Assembly: GCF_000003605.2 (NCBI RefSeq)
Contig: NW_003111473.1
Span: forward strand, 147,735 to 211,734
Length of the DNA: 64,000 nt
Source of the DNA: Saccoglossus kowalevskii
Taxonomy: Eukaryota > Hemichordata > Enteropneusta > Harrimaniidae
Direction: 5' to 3'
In this document: positions 14,201-47,620 of the stretch, in pieces
Position numbering within the stretch: the stretch's first letter is position 1
Layout of the letters: each line of letters opens with the position of its first letter
The notes under the pieces: generated by a model
Told to the model about the DNA's origin: nothing
The model's input: only the letters and a program-made list of their open reading frames with translations
Databases searched by the model: none
Made by a program: the position numbers and the translations under genes

Positions 14201-15864
14201 GTTGCACCATGCTGATGCCCATCTTCGAAGGGGATTTAAACTCTGCCATTTTAATGTCCCTTTACGTTAACCTAATGTGTTTCCTCTTATGTTTTGGAAA
14301 AGAGCCACAAAAAGCAGAAGAAAGGCTAGGAAGAACTAAAAACATGCGACACTACATGACATTTTCGTGATGCACACATTTCACATTGTTACATGTAGTT
14401 CCTAATAACCATGCTTTGTAAGTTGTTGAGTTTTCTGCTCTTTTATATTGACTCTTGCCAGTTTTATTTTTAACATACCTTATGGTGCTAAAGAGATAAT
14501 TATTCTGAAAATGTTGAAGAGAGATTTCACATGAATTGCGCAATAACAAATTTAAAAAAAAATAAAACAAACTATTTATCATTCCCTTTGTTAGAGATAC
14601 CGGTAACTAAAAAGAATTCACAAAATTGAATACGACATGCTATTATAAAAACGTTTCTCATTTTTAAAAACATTATGTATAGAACAATTTGAATGCTTTC
14701 AGTATATTTTTAGTGAAATGATTTCTTGTGTGATACATAGCTGCAAGAGAGTAAATTATGCATACAATTTTGCTACAGATCTTATTATAGTAATAATGAT
14801 AAATTTATGTCTATTTTCATTTGAAGTTTGACCCAAATGCATTAGCTGCACACAATGAGTAAAGACTTGTGTGGCAGATCAAGCTATAAAAAGTTGATGT
14901 TTTATAACCATGATAAAGGACTACTTTAGTCTTTAAGGGTTGACTGGCGACAGTATTTTGGAAATAGCACTAGGAAGCTTGATAGATTGAAGGATTGGAA
15001 CCTTGTGCTTATTTTGAAGGTACTCCATGCCCTTGAGGAATTTTAGTGGGAAAATTATTGAAAGGGTAGCTTCTTTTTTTTTGCATGATGGGGTGGATCG
15101 AAGCAGAAGATTTAACTGCAGTGAGAAGAGTGATGGGGGCCTTAGGGTCTGTAGCAGATGAAGACAATGCTCCATTGAGATTTGGTCGAACTCAGTTACA
15201 GTTAGAGGGAATGTTAATTTTCTTGATTCCAGTAAGATAAACGAGGTGTCATATGGAATATATCATTTTAAAGATTGAACGATGATGTGAAATTAGGAAT
15301 ACTGTACTTCTCAGCTAAATTTGTGACTATATAAAATGCCAGTAGTGAAGAATTAAATTGCACACTGTGAAGATTCGTGTATGTTGTTTTTAGATTTCTG
15401 TGTGTCATAAAGTTGGATAAAATAAGAATTAACATAAAATTTGCATTTACTATTTATAGGTTCATTACATGGCAAGCTATTGTGTGCCTGCCCATTGTTA
15501 TTCCTAGGTATATACATGTAGTGTGTGGTATTTACAAAGCACAAAAAAAGGTTAATTGCAATTCTAAAAAAACAAACAATATTTATATCAGAAAAAGATA
15601 TGTGTTTTCTCTGTTTTTTATGTTCACTTGGCTCATATCGTAAAACTCTTTAAGTCGTGGTGGTAAAAATAATTGTGTGAGTGAGTAGGATCATAGACCT
15701 TAGAAAACAGGTCTATGGTAGGATACAAATGGAAATTTTTTTTTGTCCGAAATGATAAAATAATTTTTTTGTTGATTCAATAAATAGTGAAATATATACA
15801 CACTGTACAGACGGATGCAACATTTACCATGATATGGTCTACCATAAGCAGGTTTAGCAAAAAT
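11247..15864. other. Noncoding stretch
   Basis: AT-rich, with a short AT dinucleotide run near 12,467-12,482 and a C10 run near 13,160. The open stretches (for example 11,729-12,133) have the skewed, hydrophobic composition of chance AT-rich ORFs. No exon is supported. Confidence 0.45.
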
Positions 15865-16480
15865 GTTATGAACACATCATTCCGATATTAAACTAATTAC
15901 CAACAACATCAAAGAAAAATTCATGGATTGGTGGAAAATAACCATAAGCAACCAAAATGGCAAACTTCGGACATATGCAAAACTAAAACAAACATACACC
16001 TATGAAAAATATTTAGACACTCTTAATTTAAAACAAAGACATTGCATGTCCAGATTTAGAATTATCAACCATCCATTAGCAATAGAGAAAAGTAGACATA
16101 CTCAACCAAAAACACCCCTAGAAAATAGATTATGTATACATTGTTCAGAGAACAAAATAGAAAATGAGGTACATTTTTTCATGGAATGTCCAAAATATTA
16201 CAATAACAGACAAAAACTATTGAGAGATGTAATAATTCCAAACACAGCCCACAACATTAATCAGAAATTTATATACCTGATGAGTTGCAATGATGTTGAA
16301 ATTATAAGGCAAGTGAGTGAATATGTATATGCCTTATTTGACATTAGAACAGAACATCCAATTAAAAGATAATTCTTACTTTTATCTTTTTTTTTTGTTT
16401 ATGTATTTCATTGTTATTGCTTTTAACTGATGAAAAATTTATTTCAAGGATGCAATAAAATTTGTTATTATTATTATTTC
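15865..16480 (+). mobile_element. LINE 3' end, copy D
   Basis: The frame open around 15,923-16,372 encodes WWKITISNQNGKLRTYAKLK, a RHCMSRFRIINH segment and the knuckle CIHC then EVHFFMECPKYY. This is the same order as copy A and of similar length, ending in TAA. The 3' UTR has GCAATAAAATT near 16,452 and a terminal (TTA)n run to about 16,477. The 150-codon C-terminal frame is intact, so this copy may be younger than B and C. The insertion is 5'-truncated, as is usual for LINEs. Confidence 0.8.
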
Positions 16481-18533
16481 GATGAAGCTCTGTAGTAAGT
16501 ATGCAAATCTGCCAAAAACACTGTATCAAGGTTACGCTTATTTTCTTCTCGAAATATATAATATATTAATTACATTGCAATCTGGAATTCAAAATTATGC
16601 ATCTGATAGCAGTTATCCAACGAAAGATGGGTTTTCAAGCATCATTATGTCACGGCATCCCTATATGGTAATGATGAACTTTCAACCTTTCAACAACATG
16701 GCACTGAAGTCATTTAATCTGGGAGCAATGCTTTCTAATTTTATCTGTGTTGACTAAGGAAATGTTACAATCTATATGAATTATTTTAAAGCACTTTTTT
16801 CTTGCCACATGCCTGTGGTTGCAAAAAGTAAAAAGGACCATTTGTTAAAATCCTTGTTAGAGCGATGTGTTGCGATATCTGATTAGGATCACTGGGAGAT
16901 GTAACGTGATGCATACATCAGGGGATGTCAAGTTTTGTAACATGTTATTTTAAAAACTTAATAATGATTTCTGTGCTATGTTTTGCATAAAAAGTTAAAG
17001 TGCAAGTTAAAGATATACAAATTTAAAAATTAGTTTAAAAGGGATTCATTTTAATAATTAGTTTTTTAAATTGGATTTGATTTGCAAGTGTTTTCAGTAG
17101 TTCTCATCCTATGTAGCTCGGTATTTTGCAAAATGGCTGAAGATATTTGAAAGATGCTTTAAGGAATTGATATGTCATATTTTAAACTAAATTTAGGCAT
17201 GTAATTGGTGTGGATATTTTTAAACTCTGAACTTTTAACATTGAAACATCACAGGTCTACAAATGGTTGCTGCAGAGACATTCCACTCATTGGCCTCTCC
17301 CTTGTCACCACATTAAATATCTTGTATCCAGAATGTGTTTAGTACTGTTGGAAAGAATCCAAGATACAAAAATGTATGAACATTCTAATCATGATGACAT
17401 TTTTTCTATAAACAGTTTTAGAGAATTGAAAAGTAATTGGCTTGTCAACCTTACTCTTGTTAATTCTTTTAATCTTTAAATTATCATGAAAACACAAATA
17501 AAAAATTACTTTTTTTGGTGAAATGTATGCTGCCAATGCATTTTTAACTCACTAGTTCTCAGATTCCTCCTTCTTATTTATTTACTTAGTGTGGGGTTTA
17601 TTCAAAGAGACAGTTGCTTCTAATATGTGTGTTATGTAGTTTACTCGTATATTTGCACCCAGAATGTTTGTTGTATTTTATATTTCATCTAATGGAGTAA
17701 TGGAGTACCCATATGGTGCAAATGTCTTAAAAAAATAATAATTATTTTTTCAAATGACTTTCACAAAAAATGGATTTCCATTGGGGTGTGAGATGAGTAT
17801 TACATGTACTAAAACTGCACAATTTGTGTGGGGAAATGTGTTTCATCATTTAATTTGATTTTTCAGTTTATATCATTTTTAACCAGTACACGACACACAA
17901 ATTTATGCACAGGGCTCTCATGTCTTCAACAAGAGTTGGATTTTTTGTTTTTGCAGTTCTTCATATTAAAAGTTATGACAAATATTTGTTGAAAAAAAAA
18001 TTTATAAAACTTAGCTTTGTGTTTAATTGTTTACAAGGAATATTCACAAAATGATATTAGGAAGTTGTCAAAGCTGACAAGCATTTTATAAAAGAAGTTC
18101 AACTGCCTGTGCAAATTGACTGCTATTTATTCCTAAAAATAACAACTTCCTCATTTGCAGTATTGAGATAATGAATTCAGTGACATATGCAGAGATGATG
18201 TGATGCATTATGGGAGAAATGTCTGAACTCTGCCTGACGTCTCCACCCCCAATTTACTGTGGTGTGTATTCTAATTTAAGCGTCAGGCAACAATGAAAGC
18301 TATTCATTTTGTTCTAAAGTTAATGTAGGTGTCATAAGGAGCCAACATTTGACATGTGATAAAAAAATACTCAGTAACTTTAATATGTGTTGGTTTAATT
18401 TTGTAGAAAATGACAAATATAGAGCAAACAATTCCAAATGCAAACATGTACATTGTATGTTTAGTAGCTAATAGTCTAAATCAGTCTAGTCATTCTGTTT
18501 CACATGTGAATAACTTTAATTATGGACTTTTTT
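16481..18533. other. Noncoding stretch
   Basis: AT-rich sequence with no supported gene, RNA or repeat. Confidence 0.45.
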
Positions 18534-19518
18534 AGCTCCGCTGTCGACTTTGTCGAGCGGAGCTTATCATATGAGTGATTGTTCGTCGTCGTCCGTGTCA
18601 ATGTTTTACTTTTTCGACTTCTTCTTGAAAGCTACAAGCCTAAATGCTTTGATACTTGGTGTATATGTACCTTGGGTAGACATCTCTTAGGTTTGTTCAT
18701 TTCATGTTGATATCTTTAATTCTCTAATTTTGGTGAATATTTTTGTCATTTTTGGTAAAAACTGATATTTTCGACTTCTTGTTAAAAACCGCAAGTGCAA
18801 TTGCTTTGATATTACATATATAGGTACTANNNNNNNNNNNNNNNNNNNNNNNNNNNNNNNNNNNNNNNNNNNNNNNNNNAAAAGTGATATTTTCGACTTC
18901 TTGTTAAAAACCGCAAGTCCGATTGCTTTGATATTACATATATAGGTACTACATGTGGACCTCTCTCAGATTTGTTCATTTTGTGATGATATCTTCAATT
19001 CTCTAATTTTGGTGAATATTTTTGTAATTTTTGGTAAAAAGTGATATTTTCGACTTCTTGTTGAAAACTGTAAGTCTGATTGCTTTGATATTACATATAT
19101 AGGTACTACATGTGGACCTCTCTCAGATTTGTTCGTTTTGTGATGATATCTTCAATTCTCTAATTAATTTGTTTTGGTGAATATTTTTGTAATTTTTGGT
19201 AAAAAGTGATATTTTCGACTTCTTGTTGAAAACTGTAAGTCCGATTGCTTTGATATTACATATATAGGTACTACATGTGGACCTCTCTCAGATTTGTTCG
19301 TTTTGTGATGATATCTTCAATTCTCTAATTAATTTATTTTGGTGAATATTTTTGTAATTTTTGGTAAAAAGTGATATTTTCGACTTCTTGTTAAAAACTG
19401 TAAGTCCGATTGCTTTGATACTATTCATATTGTTCATTTTCTAATGATGTCTTCAGTTCATTAATTGAAATGTGCAATGCTAACAGCGGAGCTATCTCAG
19501 CCGATAGGCTGCTTGTTT
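18534..19518 (+). mobile_element. AGCTCCGCT hairpin element, copy A (expanded)
   Basis: A non-coding repeated element. The 5' end is a hairpin: AGCTCCGCTGTCGAC, TTT loop, GTCGAGCGGAGCT. The 3' end has AGCGGAGCT followed by a small hairpin (CAGCC GATA GGCTG) and CTTGTTT. The interior is a tandem array of an AT-rich unit starting GTGATATTTTCGACTTC; starts at 18,884, 19,041, 19,206 and 19,371 give periods of 157, 165 and 165 bp. Copies B and C have fewer units. There is no coding capacity, so it is non-autonomous. The superfamily is unknown. Confidence 0.8.
18830..18879. other. Assembly gap of 50 N
   Basis: Exactly 50 N lie inside the tandem interior of the element, so the length is probably nominal and the true number of units is unknown. 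Confidence 0.98.
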
Positions 19519-41867
<22,349 letters not shown>

Positions 41868-44800
41868 CACCACTTTGAGCAGCCTGTCTAGCACTTACCC
41901 ACAATGCAATGTTACAGGAAGTAATTGTTGGCCATATTGGTTTTTATGCGGCTGGAATTCTGAATATTAAGAAACTTATAATAATAACATTTTCTAGATA
42001 TGTTTTGGAAATATTAATCTTAGATGTAAATAGTATAGAATATAAAGAATATAATGATTGTTTTATTGTGTGTTATTTAAACACTAATCCATAGAAAAAA
42101 GGTTAAATTCTGGTATTTTATTCCAAATATAATGCTATTTTTCAGGGGATATTTTGTGGGATATTTGAGACTCAAAGTGATCTTTAGTTGTTGGGGTCAC
42201 TTTATGTATATGTGGGACATTGCTAATTTTTTGCATTACAGTGTATAAGTAGGAGCATTTTTTAAAAATTATTGAATATTATACGTTTTGTTATTTACTT
42301 GTGTTGTATTTTTGGGCAGTATTATTGTGACTTTAAAAGCCAGCATATAAATAGATTTGTGTATTGTTGTATACTCACTGTCTGTCAATTTTCTGAAGAT
42401 TGGGCAGCACATCTAATGAGTATTAATATAAGGCATTTCATTTTAATTATCAGACTTCCTTAGTGGTGCACATTAGGATCAACCAAATTTATTTATCTCC
42501 ACCATTCTTTCTCACTATTATCGTTTTTTAATAATCAAATGGTCTTCACAAATATACCAATTTGCTACCCACCTCTGATACGCACATGATGTACAGTTGA
42601 TTTTGAATACTGAAGTCCAAGAGTGACTTACGTGGAGTGCATCGGTGCAATGCATGCACTCACATTGTCACAAAAATGGGAAATAGAAATTATCATAAAC
42701 TTTAAATTGTGAAAGAAAAAAACACCATTGGTCAGAACAGTGCATCAGCTTGTTATTGTTTGGTTTTTTCTATTTCTCTTGGCATGATACTTAATTTAGT
42801 ATGTGGCTTACTCAACTGTGTTAAACCTTGTTGCACCACTCAAGGAAGTTTTTTTTTAACTTTTAATATTTAATGTAGATTTTCAGGTAGAATTTGACTA
42901 ACAATATGGCTAAGTTAGGATTGTTTACAGTGTTTCACTGAATGCCATGACTCAATAAGGTCAAACGCTTGATTTTTGACCTTGCCACACATTGTGTTTT
43001 ATTTTATTAAAAATTGTTTTTGTTTTATTTTTACCTAGGGTGAATTCCAATTTCCAATGTATTTATTTTTTAATGACTCAAAAACAAAATACTTTAAATT
43101 TCTTTTTAGTTGGAATATACATCATAATAAAAATAATTAGTAAAAAGATACGTTATTGTTATAGTGCAAAAGAAGATAGTACTTGCTATATTAATTTAGT
43201 TATTAGGAATTGAGTAAAAATGAATGATATCAGAATCACGATAGAAATATAGATCACTGTTAAAGTTGTAATTTTGTTCTAGGCATCTTTAGATGAAAAC
43301 TTGCAGTAGCCGAATACATTGGCTCTTTCTAGATTGCTAATTTTTTCACAGTACTGTACTGAGTTTTACTTATGCCTTGATGTTTATTATAAAATAATAT
43401 TTAAACTTGCATTTCTATGCATTGCTATCAAGTTTATAAGGATACGTACTAAATAGTCTTAAAAATACAGTTACAAAAGTCCTATTTTTCAAAATTAACT
43501 CCAAGGAAGGTATATTTTTTGCCTTCTTTGTATATATTATATATCTATATATCTTTATGAACTGTAAGCATGTACTTGTGTTCAAATTATGCTCATTGGG
43601 ACAATTGTTTGGTTTTAATCGTGTTAAATTGAATATCAAATGAATTAGACATTGTTATTTTCTTGAGAAATTTCTACTAATATAGCTAATTGAATACTTT
43701 TTATTGATAAATTGTATACATTTTCACAAAATAACATTGGAAATTAACTACTTGTTTGTTACATATATCTGGCAATACTAGAATCTGTCTTAACTATTAT
43801 AGAGTATGACCTGTTGTGCAAAATTATTTTTGCAAATATATTTGCAATAAGAACAATTTATCTTGAATTTTTTAGGAAAAGTTTTTTCCTCAATTTTTTT
43901 TAGTGATTAAGCAGTGGAGTGGAAATTTGCATAACAATATTTGTATGTGTGTTTGGGTTGTAATTTCTCCAGTAATTTTACTTAGTTGTAATTTGGTACT
44001 TATGTAATATTTTAAGTGTGTTGTTACAGTACATATATTATACATATCTTTTATTCCAGTGTTTTACAATGTAAGTATTTCGCCATTTTACGAGGCAAAC
44101 AAAATAACTGTTTTACGTGTGTCTTCGATTTTTGTGAGGTTTTACATATTTTATAGTAAGTATTGTTATTGAAAATCACAAAAAGTGTTCAGGAATGTGG
44201 GGTTCAACTGTTGTCTGCATTGCTGTAGAACAAAGAATTCTGAATTATCCTTTTCCAAGGCCACTTTTCTGCATGTCGTATTTTAACCAGATATGTAGTA
44301 GGAGGGATGCAAAGCACAATGCTTATTCCAACCATTTTGTGATAACCTGTGCAGAGAACAGTTGAACTCACATTGAGTGTTACCTTTTTGTAGAAATTTT
44401 AGATAGAGGTAATTCGGTGCTGCCGATAGATACCATCATAATTAGAAGTCTGTCGGGTAAATCATTTTGTATGGGAGCAAAACATGTTCTGTCTTTTGGA
44501 AAAAAAATAGTTTGACTTTTGAATTTGTTTCTGCTATTTGTGTAAGCTTGTTACCATCACACAATTCAAACTTTGAGGGCATTCACATTGATGTGTCAGC
44601 TCCTACACCAAAACGTAACATAAATAATTAGCCAAAACAATGTTTGTGTGAAAATGTCTATAAAGCAATTACTGCGATGGTAGCATCCATTTTTTCCCAT
44701 TACAAATACTACTTAGATACAGAAATTTATTAATATTTTGGGGATTTTGCAGCACATTCAATTTTTGTGGAACACATCCAGGTAGATATATAAATTGAAG

Positions 44801-45990
44801 ACTTCATTTGTTTCGTGAGACTGTGTAGCATTTACCAACACTCATCTGTTGACTCATGTTGAAAAGTTAAATATCCCAGCGAATGTTTCAAATACCGAAT
44901 ATAATTCATAAACTTGGACATCAGTTTATATGCTATCTGAAACCTCATTTTTCGGTCTAATTTGGTTTCACATGTTCTAACAGTATATTCAATCTTGTGA
45001 TTTTCGGCATGGCAACAAACATATATTAAACTTGCCTATTAAATCACACAGGCAATAAATAGAACTGTTTGTTTGGTATATTGTGCTTTGTTTTATCAAA
45101 TCCAAGCAGGTGATCATGTCTGTCCTCAGTCACACATTTTAGGGACCAACATTAGCAATTCTTCACAACCTAGTTCAATGAACCTATGCAATGTTTCATG
45201 CTGCTTGAATTCTCCACCAAATTGGATGCAGTCCATTTTCGGTAATCTAATCACTCTCCTGATTGGTCAATTGCTGGACACTTGTATCCAATCAAATTAT
45301 ACTTTACTGCTGGTGATAGAACTAGAAATCAAAATGATGTTTCCAGTTGTATTGTAACTGGAGCTTAGACATAGTCTGCACTTAGAAGTGGCGAAGGTGT
45401 TCTTTTATTAGAAATACAAAGTGAACAACCATTTACAAATATTCCATTTTGAGAATGGTGACTGGCAAATAGACTTTAGTGGACAGACTTTGTCTTCCAT
45501 TTAAGTCAAGGTTGTCACACCATTTCGTAACATTTTTTATCAGTTCCACTGCCTTTGAATGTGTTGTATTTTATCTTATGTACATTTCAATTGTCACTCC
45601 AACATTCTCTGTCCATTTAAACATTATTCAATTGTTGCCTCATGTAACATGCTAATCAGGGTGTTGTATTGATTTCATTGTTATCATCTAAACTGCCAAA
45701 TTTTCTAAATTTGTCTAGCTTTATTTAGCAGGGGAATATATTCAAATAAAAATATTGTAAATTCTCTGATGAATAATGTACTGAGCATGTGCATTCTGGA
45801 TAAACCGAGTACAACATTATTCATATTATTCACGTCTTGTGCCACAAATCAATCTCATTTTATAGGCATTTTAGTGAATTGCAAATACTGCAATTTTCAT
45901 TTTCTTCACTCATTCTAGTTCTCATGTTGACTTTGTCTAAAAACATGCAATGATTTTTGTGCTCATCAGTAACATTAAACAGATGGTTCA
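41868..45990 (+). other. HIPK 3' UTR and downstream flank
   Basis: AT-rich with no coding exon. Several AATAAA hexamers occur (for example near 43,126 and at 45,054-45,059), so the transcript end is not determined. Vertebrate HIPK2 has a multi-kilobase 3' UTR, so a long one is plausible. Confidence 0.5.
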
Positions 45991-45992
45991 CA

Positions 45993-46785
45993 ATAGGTCG
46001 CTCAAGTCAATATTTACCCTTTTCGCAATTGGTAGCTCAAGTCAATATTTACCTGTCTCACAATTGGTAGCTCAAGTCAATATTTACCTGTCTCACAATT
46101 GTAGCTCAAGTCAATATTTACCTGTCTCACAATTTATAGCTCAGGTCAATATTTACCTGTCTCACAATTGGGAGCTCAAGTCAATATTTACCTGTCTCAC
46201 AATTGGTAGCTCAAGTCAATATTTACCTGTCTCACAATTGATAGCTCAAGTCAATATTTACCTGTCTCACAATTGGTAGCTCAAGTCAATATTTACCTGT
46301 CTCACAATTGGTAGCTCAAGTCAATAGTTACCTGTCTCACAATTTATAGCTCAGGTCAATATTTACCTGTCTCACAATTGGGAGCTCAAGTCAATATTTA
46401 CCTGTCTCACAATTGGTAGCTCAAGTCAATATTTACCTGTCTCACAATTGGTAGCTCAAGTCAATATTTACCTGTCTCACAATTGATAGCTCAAGTCAAT
46501 ATTTACCTGTCTCACAATTGGTAGCTCAAGTCAATATTTACCCTTCTCACAATAGGTAGCTCAAGTCAATATTTACCTGTCTCACAATTTATAGCTCAGG
46601 TCAATATTTACCTGTCTCACAATTGGTAGCTCAAGTCAATATTTACCTGTCTCACAATTGGTAGCTCAGGTCATTATTTACATGTCTCACAATTGGTAGC
46701 TCAAGTCAATATTTACCTGTCTCACAATTGGTAGCTCAGGTCAATATTTACCTGTCTCGCAATAGGAAGCTCTGGTTCACATTTT
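45993..46785 (+). repeat. 35-bp minisatellite, about 22 copies
   Basis: Unit AGCTCAAGTCAATATTTACC TGTCTCACAATTGGT. The variable junction before AGCTC (GGT, GAT, GGG, TAT) and the AGGTC variant recur every six to seven units; TATAGCTCAGG occurs near 46,135, 46,343 and 46,588. One unit is 34 bp. Open frames here are artefacts. Confidence 0.96.
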
Positions 46786-47320
46786 ACTGGCTCACTGGTG
46801 ACTGGCTTGGAAGCACAGGCAAATTGAAAATGCACTAATCCAGTACTGGAAACTTGTTTAAACATGGCTGTGGTGATAAATTTTGATTTCAAAAATCATT
46901 GCATGTATTAGTCATACATTTTAATACAGTGTGCAATATATTCATGTAGAAGGACTCTGCATTTTCAAAACTATGGATTAATTTTCAAAATGCGGGTTAT
47001 TTTTAGTCAGGTTATCAATTCCTGCAACCTCTATTTTATTAGCTGTGTGCTGTTTTACGTTACATGATAATATTCTTTATGGTGAATGAGGGAAGGTTTC
47101 AATAAAAACTTTTTTGAGCTTGAAATGCAAGTTGTCTGTTTCTTATTTTAGCCTATGTGTTGATTAAATAAGGACTCTAATACCATAACCATCAGAAAAT
47201 AGCCCTGATAATTTAAATACTTGTTTGTATACAATGGGTTTCGTGAAGATATGAATTTGATTTTGTATATAACATTTTTAAATGTTTATAAATTTCAAAT
47301 GAGAATTGAAAAAAACTTGA
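46786..47320. other. Noncoding stretch
   Basis: AT-rich, with AATAAA near 47,100. Nothing else seen. Confidence 0.45.
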
Positions 47321-47326
47321 CCAATC

Positions 47327-47351
47327 CTCAGACTAGTAATACTAGTCTGAG
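47327..47351. repeat. Perfect 11-bp palindrome with AAT loop
   Basis: CTCAGACTAGT, AAT, ACTAGTCTGAG. GACCAATC precedes it and ACCAATC follows it, so two CCAAT words flank the palindrome in the same direction. Confidence 0.9.
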
Positions 47352-47477
47352 ACCAATCACAACAAGCCTTAATGGATGAATACTGCCAATAGAACGCCAC
47401 TGCAGTCAGTTAACCCTTAACTTCTTCTTTGACACTGACTCGCTTTGCAATAGGTGATTTTCCGTTCAACTGCGAGA

Positions 47478-47487
47478 TCTCGCGAGA
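47478..47487. promoter_or_regulatory. TCTCGCGAGA palindromic promoter-type motif
   Basis: The exact decamer lies in a short CpG-bearing stretch (about 47,440-47,620) in otherwise CpG-poor DNA, with two CCAAT words about 130-150 bp upstream. In vertebrates this word is a strong CpG-island promoter element bound by BANP. No recognisable gene starts nearby; a noncoding transcript or a chance match are alternatives. Confidence 0.4.
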
Positions 47488-47620
47488 TGTATTAAAGACA
47501 CGCCTCGAACATCTGCAGCAAAAATCAAACGATTTGATTTTGAACTTCTTTATTTCGTAGCTCACATCGACTGGCCGATCTTCCACAGAGGAATATTGCT
47601 TTCGAATACCTTCACTTAAT

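Noticed and set aside
18534-19518. Helitron interpretation of the AGCTCCGCT element
   Set aside because: A hairpin is near one end and CTAA-like bases can be found, but there is no proper 5' TC and the hairpin-to-CTRR spacing is wrong.
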